Part shown: positions 55,080 through 64,000 of the stretch, piece by piece | Layout: every line of letters starts with the position of its first letter | Numbering within the stretch: position 1 is the first letter of the stretch | Assembly (NCBI GenBank): GCA_038380435.1 | Contig: JAWZYU010000025.1 | Location: 26,264,707-26,328,706 of the forward strand | Reading direction: 5' to 3' | Length of the DNA: 64,000 nucleotides | From: Ryuthela nishihirai | Lineage: Eukaryota > Arthropoda > Arachnida > Araneae > Heptathelidae | Program-made: the position numbers and the translations under genes | The notes under the pieces: generated by a model | Told to the model about the DNA's origin: nothing | The model's input: the letters and a program-made list of their open reading frames with translations, nothing else | Databases searched by the model: none

Positions 55080-55330
55080 TAAGTTTTAATTTCTGAGGTG
55101 AATAATTCCTTCGACGCTTCAGTGTTGTGAAATGTTCGAGCTTTCATAACTCTTTAAACATCGAATGATCATTGTTGAAAATCGAGATTTAAATTGATTT
55201 GATTGTTATCAATCACATTTTCAGTCACATTTTTCCATTAAAATGCATATTTTAGAAGCTATGGAGCTTCAATATTATTCCAATTGACATAACATGGAAT
55301 TTGAAGTGACAATGCATATAAATACAGACA
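55080..55330 (-). repeat. Unclassified dispersed repeat, copy 3
   Basis: On the minus strand it carries AAATCTCGATTTTCAACAA and AAAGAGTTATGAAAGCTCG, matching copies at 24790 and 53030. No SINE interrupts this copy. Confidence 0.55.
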
Positions 55331-55582
55331 CTATTACATTATCTTTATGTGTTCAAGATGAAAGCCTGTAACTGCAAGACACTGTTGAAGACTTTTTATC
55401 AATGTTTGAAAACACCTTTTGAAAGGTGTTTAATGATATGCTATGAATGGCACGTGTATTGTTCTCAGTGCAAGATCACGAAATACCCCTTGTTGCCAAT
55501 CCTCAGCTACGCATCTGGCGGCAGTGATGGAATTAAGGTTGGGTGAGTTGGACACGACTCCATGATGCAAAATCCTAAGGAT

Positions 55583-55968
55583 GTTGTTGGTTGTTTTACC
55601 TCTGAGCGGCACTTTTTTGCACACAATGGGCTAAATGTCAGGTTACAAGGACCCAGAAGGCTCAGATAAGGTTGGGGAAGGGGACCCACTGGAACAGCTG
55701 TTGGGAGACAGATGGTAGCCTCCCGTCAAGGCCATCCAGCGTGTTCTTTAACGTGCACAGGGTATGGCTCTCCCGCACACGGGGCCACGGCTGAACGTCC
55801 CATCCGACGGACGGCGGCGTTTTCAAGCCCATCGGTGTCCCCTACTGACCGAGGGCAGGTATGGGAATTTTGCGGAGATAAATCTCAGCGCTGACCCAGC
55901 TGGGACTCGAACCTGGCAACTGCAAATTACGAGCCTGTCGCGCTACCGACTGAGCTACCATCGCCCCA
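55583..55968 (-). repeat. SINE-A copy
   Basis: Full length. Probable TSD AAAATCCTAAGG (55569-55580) and AAAATCCTAATG (55969-55980). Confidence 0.9.
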
Positions 55969-55980
55969 AAAATCCTAATG

Positions 55981-56348
55981 AGCTCACCAATGTATTTTAC
56001 AACTGTCTTTTTTAAATTTGAGAATATATTGCTAGTCTATTACTAATTGCAGTATTAGATTGTATGTTTGATTCATATAAATATTTTATGTCGTCGTTCT
56101 TTTAAAACCATTATTAGTTTTTATTTCCTTACATGGGCAATTTTTGGTGTTGTATATTTAGCGGCAATGTTATTTATGTGTAAACTCTCTTATTGTGCAA
56201 TTTTTAGTGCATAAAATATATAAATATTGATTGCAGAAGTGAGCGTAATTCTGAATCTTTTCCCGGAACGAGAAAATACCTTTTTCCGACATCGTCTGCT
56301 GTTGTAAGATCCGAATGAAGTGAAGGCGGATAAACAATTCCTTTCAAA
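55981..56348. other. Unassigned AT-rich sequence
   Basis: No gene or repeat family recognised. Confidence 0.4.
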
Positions 56349-56720
56349 CGAGGCTGGGGTTGGCTCAGAAGGAATCGCGCCAGACTCCTAATATTCCAAG
56401 GTTCGAGTCACACCCTACCATGATGTGCCAGCGTTGATATCTCCTAAACCTGCACCGTGCCTTCTGTCAGAACTGGAACACCGATGGGCTTGGAAAAGCC
56501 TCTGTCTGTCAGATGGTCGTTAAGCCGTGCGAAAGAGAGCCGCACACTGCACATTAATTAACACGACGGATGACCTTGATGGGAGGCTATCATCTGTCTC
56601 CCAACAGCTGTCCAGTGGGTTCATTTCCTCCCCTATCCTTCTCTGAGCCCTTGGGGTCCTGTGGCCTGGCCATTTAGCCCATTGTGTGCAAAAATGCGCC
56701 GCTCAGATATAAGATAAGCC
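56349..56720 (+). repeat. SINE-A, diverged copy
   Basis: Complete but degraded: head GGTTGGCTCAGAAGGAATCG, body GTCAGATGGTCGTTAAGCCG, tail GCCGCTCAGATATAAG. Confidence 0.82.
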
Positions 56721-57001
56721 AATCTTTTCAAGTGAGACAGTACACAAAGTGTTGCAGTAATAATTCCAGTATCTTCCTCTCTTTTTGAGATATCAAAAGA
56801 TTTTTGAGATATTTCGAAAGATCGGTTCTTGGGGGGCAACAAAACATTTCAGTTCATTAATTAATCTGATCGAGAAAATATCGCTGTAACGGCGTGCGGT
56901 TCATGGCAGCAGTACACGTCCTCGTCCTTAAAAAGTTAAAGACCAAAAAATTACATGAGACGAAATATCCCACCACACTGTCATACGTTCGCTATGCAAG
57001 G

Positions 57002-57363
57002 TTGTATTGGGTTGCTTTACCTCTGAGCTGCACTTTTTTGCACACCATGGGCTAAATGGCCAGGTCACAAGGACCCCGATGAATCAGAGAAGGTTGGGGG
57101 AGGGGACCCACTGGAACAGCTGTTAGGAGACAGATGGTAGCCTCCCAGTGTGTTCTTTAACGTGCACAGGGTATGGCTCTCCTACACACGGGGCCTCATC
57201 CGACGGATGGCGCCTTTTTCAAGCCCATCGGTGTCCCCTACTGACCGTGCGCAGGTCGGGCAGTTTTGCGGAGATAAATCTCAACGCTGATCCAGTTGGG
57301 ATTCGAACTTGGGAACTGCAGATTACGAGGCTGGCGCGCTACAGACTGAGCCACCCTTGCCCC
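57002..57363 (-). repeat. SINE-A copy with 12-bp TSD
   Basis: TSD CGCTATGCAAGG at 56990-57001 and 57364-57375. About 40 bp of the body is deleted around 57147 and 57195. Confidence 0.93.
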
Positions 57364-57500
57364 CGCTATGCAAGGACCTCTCAACAAGTTCTGTTGGCCC
57401 CTGGAATTCCAGGAAACGTATTGTTTGTTTTTCAATGTAATCTGACAACCATGGTTACTTTGGAGAAATTGATACCATCGACATGTACTGTGCTGAAACG

Positions 57501-57890
57501 GGGCGGGGGTGGCTCAGTCGGTAGCGAGTCAGGCTCGTAATCTGTAGTTCCCAGGTTCGAGTCCCAGCTGGGTCAGTGTTGAGATTTATCTCCGCAAAAT
57601 TCCGCGCCCTGCACACGGTCAGTAGGGGACACCGATGGGCTTGGAAAGGCCGCCGTCCGTCGGATGGGACGTTAAGTCGTGGTCCCGTGTGCGGGAGAGC
57701 CATACCCTGTGCACGTTAAAGAACACGCTGGATGGCCTTGACCGGAGGCTACCATCTGTCTCCCAACAGCTGTTCCAGTGGGTCCCCCTCTACCAACCTT
57801 CTCTGAGCCTTCGGGGTCCATGTGACCTGGCCATTAGCCCATGGTGTGCAAAAAAGCGCCGCTCAGAGGTAAAACAACCCAACCCAACTC
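57501..57890 (+). repeat. SINE-A copy abutting the Tigger remnant
   Basis: Full length. Its 3' tail joins the 3' end of the transposase remnant at about 57892. Confidence 0.9.
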
Positions 57891-57891
57891 T

Positions 57892-58690
57892 TGTCAGACT
57901 GCATTGATAATTTCGTCATCATTCAGTGTTTCATTTTCCAAACTGTTCATCGCCTTTTAACCATTTTTCAATGTCATCTTCTTCAAGTGTGTCACTTCCA
58001 GGCAGCAGTTTAAAGTCATTAAGCAGCGAAATATTGTCATTATCCGTCATTTCTTTGGCCTGCTCATTCGATACTTTCGTGTTGTCGTCTTTGGTAATTT
58101 CTACACAGTTTTCAACTTCGGGTCAAAGTTTTCTCCATGACTTCACAAACGTTGTACGAGGCATTTCTTCAAAAGCTCTTGCCAACATGTAGATCTCATC
58201 CTTGATATTTATTGTTTTTAAAGCATTTAAAAGTCCTATTCCGTCATTTTCGGTTCGCTGTAGAATTTCCGAAAGAAGCTTTCTCCTGTATCGCCTTTTT
58301 AAACTTACAAGCATACCTTGATCCATTGGTTGCACTAAAGATGTTACATTTGGTGGCAAAAACATGGCTTTTATGTGGTCAGAAATGAGTTCGCTTGGGT
58401 GTTTTGGGGCATTGTTGAGAATGAGTAGGGCCTTTACAGGCATTTTAAGATTTGTCAAGTGGTTTTTTTTACTTTTGGAGCAAATTCTGTAAAGAACCAC
58501 TCTTTAAACAAATACGAGTCTATCCAAGCAGACTTTGGAGCTTTGTAGTAAACTGGTAGAGCAGCTAAATTAATATGCTCGGGGTATTGCTGATTTCCCA
58601 ATTTCAAAAAGAGGAAGTTTGTGAGCACCTGCAGCATTTGTACACACAGCCACAGGGATTCCTTCTTTTATACCTTTTATACGTACCCCT
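57892..58690 (-). pseudogene. Tigger/pogo-type transposase remnant
   Basis: Catalytic half of a DDE transposase of the Tigger/jerky/CENP-B group. In order on the minus strand: VAVCTNAAGAHKLPLFEIGKSAIPR (58680-58570), LPVYYKAPKSAWIDSYLFKEWFF, LLILNNAPKHPSE (58430-58390), FLPPNVTSLVQPMDQG near 58350-58310, then LLNALKTINIKDEIYMLARAFEE and a C-terminal acidic stretch ending near 57940. The second catalytic Asp (DNAP in relatives) is Asn here. At least two frameshifts (near 58560 and 58470) and stops. The N-terminal DNA-binding part is missing, replaced by a hAT MITE fragment. A 23-residue frame at 58852-58920 may be upstream sequence of the same element. Confidence 0.85.
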
Positions 58691-58851
58691 TGTATAGATA
58701 GATAAAACTACAGTTATAGAATAGCAATGGGAATAAAATAAAACATATATATAACATATATCTAGCGACTTTTGAGCTCTCACGGCATACCCCCAAAAAA
58801 TTTTACCACATACCCCCAAGGAGTATGCGTACCACATGTTGAGAACCCCTC
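58691..58851. mobile_element. hAT-type MITE fragment inside the Tigger remnant
   Basis: Carries CTTTTGAGCTCTCACGGC and the end GTTGAGAACCCCT. The opposite end (CAGTGGTTCTCAACC) is absent and the match stops at ACGTACCCCTTGTATAG, so it is truncated on that side. Confidence 0.8.
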
Positions 58852-58921
58852 TAGAGGAAGCAATGACCCGTGACATTTGTAACCTAGCAACAGGTGTAAC
58901 AGAAGATTTGAATTTTCGCAA

Positions 58922-60016
58922 TCAGTTAAATTCTTCGATTTCTTTGAAATTATTTCTACTGAATTCTATATTTTTCTTTCTCTACTCTTTTGCAATAATT
59001 TAGAATTGGTAACCACTCGCCACCTATCGGCTGCTATCTTTGTTTTGATGCATTCAGCTTCTCTCAAAGCAGAAACTTTCCGATAACACAAGAGTTCCAT
59101 GGGACGGATATTTTTTTTTGCACTTAAAAATTTGAACGGATTTAAAAAAAAATAAAATGTTGTTTTAAATCGTTAATTTAGTATGAGCAATTGATTAGAC
59201 TTGTCAAGAATTTAATTTCAAAATAAAAATGCCTTTCAATCTGAAACGTTTTTCTGAGAGGGAGGGATTCCTTCTGAAAATCGGGGCAAAAAATTATTCC
59301 TGTTAGGGCAACAATAAAAAGTAAATTCGCTATCGGGTATTAGAAGTTTAGATTCGCTGACTGCAGCAAAAAGTAAATTCGCTATCGGGTATTAGAAGTT
59401 TATATTCGCTGACTGCAGCAAAAAGTAAATTAGCTAAAAAACGGACGACAAATGAGTAAATTCACTTAGAGAATCTAAAACTACGTAATTCGCTTGGGTG
59501 GCCAAAATGTCTATGGTCAAAGCTGAGAAGTATCCTTCAAGATACTTCAAGAATTCTTCAAGGAGAGAGACAATTGCACGTCACTGCTTGCAGTGCCACC
59601 TATTAGCAGCCGGCCGTAATTATCATTTTTCGGCATCATTCAAAGAATGTGGACATCCCACACTTGCGAACATCTGAATCTGTTGGGACGTGAAATATTA
59701 TTTTTTTCACCGTCCACCCAATTGTTCGAAAACCGTTAAGCTACTTATACTTCATAATAGCTTTTAACAAACGTTTTGCTTTTCTTCGGAAATATTAATT
59801 TTTTTCCAATGGTGATAAGTTTACAAGTTGTATTAATGACGGTTAGAGCACATCTAACCGACTAATGATATGTTTCACAGCATCTGTGTACACTGCTCCA
59901 CATAGAAAATGTCTCACCAGGAAGTATTAGTCGGAGCGCCATGCAAATAGGTGCGTATGTGTCGACAGTTGGGTTATATAAATGAGTGCGGTTGCGAACC
60001 AATCACGTGATAGGTG
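58922..60016. other. Unassigned sequence with a 52-bp tandem repeat
   Basis: Between 59316 and 59430 a 52-bp unit (AAAAAGTAAATTCGCTATCG ... GCTGACTGCAGC) occurs 2.3 times. Elsewhere nothing is recognised. Confidence 0.55.
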
Positions 60017-60399
60017 TTGGGTTGTTTTACCTCTGAGCGGCACTTTTTTGCACACCATGGGCTACATGGCCAGGTCACATGGACCCCGAAGGCTCAGAGA
60101 AGGTTGGTGAAGGGGACCCACTGGAACAGCTGTTGGGAGACAGATGGTAGCCTCCCGTCAAGGCCATCCAGCGTGTTCTTTAACGTGCACAGGGTATGGC
60201 TCTCCCTCACACAGGGCCACGGCTTAACGTCCCATCCGACGGACGGCGGCCTTTCCAAGCCCATCGGTGTCCCCTACTGACCGTGTGCAGGGCGGGGAAT
60301 TTTGTGGAGATAAATCTCAATGCTGACCCAGCTGGGACTCGAACCTGGGAACTACAGATTACGAGCCTGGCGCGCTACCGACTGAGCCACCCGCGCCCC
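60017..60399 (-). repeat. SINE-A copy
   Basis: Full length and well conserved. TSD not clear. Confidence 0.9.
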
Positions 60400-60426
60400 A
60401 GCTACAGGCTGTGAATTGCAGGTTGG

Positions 60427-60655
60427 ATGAGTCAGATTTGCCCTCTCGCCAGCCATTGTGACGATTGCCACTTACCGCATCACAGTTGTGCCGCACCAGA
60501 CATGTGTGGCAGGACTAATGGAACTATGTCGTATGAGTCTCGCTTCTCTCTCAGCACCAATGATCGCCGATTGAGAGTCTGGACACAACGTAATCACTGG
60601 GCTGATCTTGTTGCCATCCTTGAGTGTCATACTACTCCTCAGCCTGGTTCGGTTT
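60427..60655 (+). pseudogene. Tc1-type transposase fragment
   Basis: In two frames the sequence reads RLPLTASQLCRTRHVW, then ESRFSLSTNDRRLRVWTQRN and HTTPQPGSV. These match the region around the first catalytic Asp of Tc1 transposases (DESRF then RVWR). The catalytic Asp codon itself appears altered (YESRF). The fragment ends at the SINE-A at 60656 and does not resume beyond it, so only about 75 codons remain. Confidence 0.75.
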
Positions 60656-61041
60656 GTTTGGGTTGTTTTACCTCTGAGCGGCACTTTTTTGCACACCATG
60701 GGCTAAATGGCCAGGTCACATGGACGCCGAAAGCTCAGAGAAGGTTGGGGGAGGAGACCCACTGCAACAGCTGTTGGGAGACAGATGGTAGCCTCCCGTC
60801 AAGGCCATCCAGTGTGTTCTTTAACGTGCACAGAGTATGGCTCTCCCGCACCAGGGGCCACGGCTTAACGTCCCATCCGACGGACTGCGGTCTTTCCAAC
60901 CCATCGGTGTATCCTACTGACCATGGGCAGGGCGGGGAATTTTCCGGAGATAAATTTAAACGCTGACCCAGCTGGGACTTGAACCTGGGAACTACAGATT
61001 ACGAGCCTGGCGCGCTACCGACTGAGCCACCCCCACCCCAG
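60656..61041 (-). repeat. SINE-A copy
   Basis: Full length, with scattered substitutions. It truncates the Tc1 fragment. Confidence 0.9.
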
Positions 61042-61255
61042 GAAAGATTCAGGACTTCAATGTTAGCAATAAGTAAAGAAAGGTATTTTCAAGCCTTACT
61101 ACGTTCATGCTCAGATTTCAAAAGTTGAATTAAAAAACACTCTGTGCTCTGCACACAACTACTATGTGCAGCCAGTTTATAGTTTTCTGTTAAATGAAGT
61201 ATAACAACTCATTCTAAAAGTGTTCACTAACTTACTCATTTCATCGATAGAAAAG

Positions 61256-62060
61256 GGCGCTGGTGGCTCCTAATCTGCATATACCAGGTTCAAGTCCCAA
61301 CTGGACCGCCATTAAGATTTATTTCCGCAAAACTTTCTGCCCTGCCCTCGGTCAGTAGGGGACACTAATGGGCTTGGAAAGGCCACCGTCCATCGGATGG
61401 GACGTAAAGCCATTGGCCTTGGGCGGGAGAGCCACACGCTGTGCATGTTAAAGGAGACTGCACAGCGTTTGGCTCTCCGAATGTTAAAGAACATTCTTGA
61501 TGGCTTCTAACAGCTATCCAGTGGGTTCCCATCCTCCACCCTTCTCTGAGCCCTCTGGATCTTTGTGTCCTGATCATTTACCTCGGGGCGGGGGTGGCTC
61601 AGTCGGTAGCGCGCCAGGCTCGTAATCTGCAGTTCCCAGGTTCGAGACCCAGCTGAGTTAGTGTTCAGACTTATCTCCGCAAAACTCCCTGCCCTGCCCA
61701 CGGTCAGTAGGGGACACCGATGGATTTGGAAAGGCCGCCGTCCGTCGGATGGGACGTTAAACCGTGGCCCCGTGTGCGGGAGAGCCATACCCTGTGCACG
61801 CTAAAGAACACACTGGATGGCCTTGACGGGAGGCTACCATCTCTCTCCCAACAGCTACTCCAGTGGGTCCCCTCCCCTAACCTTCCCTGAGCCTTCGGGG
61901 TCCTTGTGACCTGGTCATTTAGCATGTGCATAAAAGTGCCACTCAGAGGTAAAACAACCCAACCCATTTAGATCATTGCGTGCAAAAAAAGTCCCGCTCA
62001 GCACACAGGACCACGACATTACGCCCCATCCAGCGGCCTTTTCAAATGCATACACTATCT
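61256..62060 (+). repeat. SINE-A, old copy interrupted by a younger SINE-A
   Basis: Pieces 61256-61585 and 61968-62060. The old copy is diverged and carries the quasi-palindrome 61426-61478. The insertion point is the CATTTAGCCC block, as in the nest at 20218. Confidence 0.82.
61586..61967 (+). repeat. SINE-A nested in an older SINE-A
   Basis: Full length. Flanks CATTTACCTC and CATTTAGATC look like a decayed TSD. Confidence 0.85.
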
Positions 62061-62105
62061 GGCTTGGACAGCTTTCCAACGAAAAGAGGGGAATTTAACA
62101 ATGGG

Positions 62106-62148
62106 TAATCCACGAATGTGGGCGTGGGTTCGAATCCCACTTCTGACA
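62106..62148 (+). pseudogene. tRNA-Leu 3' half
   Basis: TCCACGAATGTGGGC (a long variable arm stem-loop), GTGGGTTCGAATCCCAC (perfect T arm) and TTCTGACA (acceptor 3' strand plus discriminator) match the 3' half of a eukaryotic tRNA-Leu, most like the CAA isoacceptor. No matching D arm or 5' acceptor strand is found upstream, so it is a truncated tRNA gene. Confidence 0.65.
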
Positions 62149-62155
62149 CAAATTA

Positions 62156-62370
62156 GCCCGTCCCATGGCCGAGTGGTTAGCGCGCTTCACTACTGACCTA
62201 AGGGACCTGGGTTCGAGTCCCGGGTAAGGCATGGATGTACGTGTCGTTTTTCTGCTGAGGTCCTGCCATCCTCTCAGACCTTGTACTCTGGCATATAAAC
62301 TGACAGGCTCCTGTCAGACCTCTGTGGCAAGCAGCTGCTTGAGGGGGTATTTATTTATTTATTATTTATA
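62156..62370 (+). repeat. SINE-B copy
   Basis: Full length from CCCGTCCCATGGCC to an ATTT-rich tail, immediately after the tRNA-Leu fragment. Confidence 0.9.
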
Positions 62371-62672
62371 AATTGTTGAGTAATGCAATTAATGTATAAA
62401 TTTTCTGTTATGAAACATGAGAAGGAAAATAATTTATGATCATATTGCTAAATAATTTAAAAAACTAGAGATGTGTAATTAGATTTTTAAAAAGATTAAC
62501 GCACTTAAATTTTGCTTATTGCTAAATTTCCCTCCTTTCGCTTGAAAGTTGTCCAGTATTATCCAGGAGAATTTGGCACAGCGGAGTAAACAGTGACGTA
62601 ACTAGGAGCTGAAGGGCCTTTGGTAAAGTTGATGGGCTGCGTACCTTCATTACTTTTTATTTTCTATACTCC
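62371..62672. other. Unassigned AT-rich sequence
   Basis: No gene or repeat family recognised. Confidence 0.4.
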
Positions 62673-62682
62673 TATTGCTTTT

Positions 62683-62877
62683 ACCGTCCCGTGGCCGAGT
62701 GGTTAGCACGCTTGGCTACTGATTTAAGGGACCTGGGTTCGAACCCCGGATAAAGTATGGACGTTTGTGTTGTTTTTCTGCTGAGGTCCTGCCAACCTCT
62801 CAGACCTTCCATTATGGCATATAAACGGACAGGCCTCTGTGGCAAGCAGCTGCTTGAGGGGGTATTTATTATTTATT
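62683..62877 (+). repeat. SINE-B copy with 10-bp TSD
   Basis: Full length apart from a short deletion in the GACAGGCTCCTGTCAGACC block. TSD TATTGCTTTT at 62673-62682 and 62878-62887. Confidence 0.93.
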
Positions 62878-63022
62878 TATTGCTTTTCGTTCGTTATTTG
62901 TCGGTGTGTTAGTTTCTCGAAAAGGCTGTTCGAACAGATTTTTCGAACGTGACGGATTACTTAATCATTTATGTGTCAAATGAAATCTTAATGACTCGGG
63001 GAATGTCAGATAAAATGAATAA

Positions 63023-63145
63023 ATAAATAAATAAATATTCCCCCAAGCAGCTTGTTTGCCACAGAGGTCTGATAGGAACCTGTCAGTTTATACTCCATAG
63101 TGGAAGGTCTGTGAGGATGGCGGGACCTCAGACATACATGCAAAA
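63023..63145 (-). repeat. SINE-B 3' tail joined to the LINE-A 3' end
   Basis: On the minus strand the SINE-B tail (CTGAGGTCCCGCCATCC to the ATTT-rich run) follows the LINE-A C-terminal coding region with about 30 bp between. There is no tRNA head. Either it is the 3' UTR of this LINE subfamily or a truncated SINE-B that landed there. Confidence 0.8.
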
Positions 63146-64000
63146 TCCTCATGCAGCCATGGGCTACGGAGGTCCAACCAGACCGTGCAATATAGTTCTC
63201 CAAGCATATCTGTCCTGAGCTAAATCTTCTGCACCTGGCCACTGCACACCAATTCTAACAATGTCCTGTTTGACATTGTCTGGCCACTGCACACCAATTC
63301 TAACAATGTCCTGTTTGACATTGTCCGCCCACCGCATCCTAGGTCTCCCCTTCTTTCTGAGGCCTTTAGGCACACTGTTCATAACCCTATTCGCCAATCT
63401 ATAATTATTCATACGGGCAACATGGCCAAACCAACGGAGTCTCTCTCCGCACAATATGCTGCTTAAAGGAGGTTGCAGACTCCTTTGCCTAACCTCATTA
63501 TTAGTTACAAAGTTAAATCATCTAATAGCCAAAGATAGTACGTAAGCATCTAGAATCAAAAGCATATAGTTTCTTGTTAACTTGCTTACAAAGTGTCCAA
63601 GTTTCTTGTTAACTTGCTTACAAAGTGTCCAAGTTTCGTTACCATAACTAACCCTAGAAAGAATAAATCTATTATTCAGTCTAATTTTAATCTTTAGGTG
63701 TATACGCCTATTTCTCCACACTCTCCATAGATTCTTAAAAGTCCCGGCAGCAATCCCTATACGTCTGTTAATCTCATGCCACTCATCACCAGCATCTGTT
63801 CCATAGCTCCCAAGATAATTAAACTGTGACACCTGCTCAAGACTGCACTCGTTCAGATTAACTGAATCACAGCCTGCTTGACCAATTTTCATCACTTTAG
63901 TTCTATCTCTGTTTATCACCAAACTATTCTACTACCAATCTCATCAACAGTTCCAATGAAAGAGTTCATCTCATCATCATCATTTGTCAAAAGGATCAAA
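63146..64000 (-). pseudogene. LINE-A copy 2, C-terminal region, runs off the window
   Basis: Read from 64000 downward, it encodes NREKT-like, GQAGCDSVNLNECSLEQVSQFNYLGSYGTD, HEINRRIGIAAGTFKNLWR, RVSYGNETWTLCKQ, RLRWFGHVARMNNYRLANRV and KGRPRMRWADNVKQDIVRIG. These follow the RT palm in this LINE type. It has a 32-bp tandem duplication (63569-63632, frame-shifting) and a 45-bp one (63235-63324, in frame). It provides the uninterrupted version of the sites where copy 1 was invaded. The C-terminal coding region ends about 35 codons after the in-frame repeat. Confidence 0.88.

Noticed and set aside
55358..55546. 62-codon cysteine-rich frame (MKACNCKTLLKTFYQC...)
   Set aside because: The Cys spacing matches no family I know, there is no signal peptide, and the frame lies in AT-rich DNA between repeats. 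It is probably chance.
19613..61967. Recurring frame of about 87 codons (MGCFTSERHFFAHHGLNGQ...) and its opposite-strand partners
   Set aside because: It occurs in nearly every SINE-A copy at the same position. SINE-A has tRNA-type promoter boxes, and differences between copies are not codon-aware.

Overview
The window looks like a gene-poor, repeat-saturated stretch of an invertebrate nuclear genome, most likely an arthropod and possibly a chelicerate. That lineage guess rests on the kinds of transposons present and is low confidence. There are no operons, ribosome-binding sites or other prokaryotic features. The background DNA is AT-rich, and GC-richer retroposed units are scattered through it in both orientations.

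One open reading frame looks like an intact host gene: a single-exon 7TM receptor on the minus strand (50797-51795) whose class A signature motifs are altered. Almost everything else recognisable is mobile DNA. SINE-A is a tRNA-Thr(CGT)-like SINE of about 385 bp with some 40 copies; many have 9-16 bp target-site duplications (TSDs) that can be read directly. SINE-B is a SINE of about 200 bp with a Leu/Ser-like tRNA head, present in some 14 dispersed copies plus three tail pieces inside a satellite. MITE-1 is a Tc1-type MITE family (TA target, TIR CAGTCGCTCAAAAAAGTATC). MITE-2 is a 77-bp TA-flanked palindrome. There are also hAT-type MITEs and one TTAA-flanked piggyBac-like element. Larger decayed elements are LINE-A (4140-10352, with a second 3' copy at 63146-64000), an I-like LINE with RNase H (about 29990-35600), a DD41D mariner-type transposon (8629-10122), a broken Tc1 (10600-12170), a Tigger/pogo-type transposase (57892-58690) and two further Tc1-type transposase remnants.

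Layout: 0.1-1.3 kb SINE-B and MITE-1 pieces; 2-3.6 kb SINE-A copies; 4.1-10.35 kb LINE-A carrying four direct insertions plus a SINE-B nested inside one of them; 10.6-12.2 kb Tc1 split by MITE-1; 12.6-15.1 kb SINE-A, a transposase remnant and a hAT MITE; 16-25 kb SINEs and MITEs, including SINEs inside a SINE; 25.2-29 kb SINE-A, MITE-2 and unassigned DNA; 30-35.6 kb I-like LINE; 37-38.3 kb a satellite array bounded by MITE-1 ends; 38.8-41 kb unassigned DNA with a possible promoter and first exon; 41-45 kb SINEs; 45.9-47.6 kb a 34/41-bp minisatellite; 48-55 kb hAT and MITE-1 copies around the receptor; 55-62 kb SINE-A copies and transposase remnants; 62-64 kb SINE-B and the second LINE-A copy.

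The least ordinary observations are: (1) a 1.3-kb higher-order array that appears to have grown inside one MITE-1 copy and taken in SINE-B tails; (2) several perfect or near-perfect quasi-palindromes inside repeat copies that are not part of the family sequence, which suggests hairpin-templated mutation; (3) a hAT insertion with what looks like its unoccupied site 1.2 kb away; (4) a LINE-A copy that runs directly into the SINE-B 3' tail. Nothing here has the organisation of a defence system or gene cluster. The interest lies in how the repeats evolve and in the divergent receptor.
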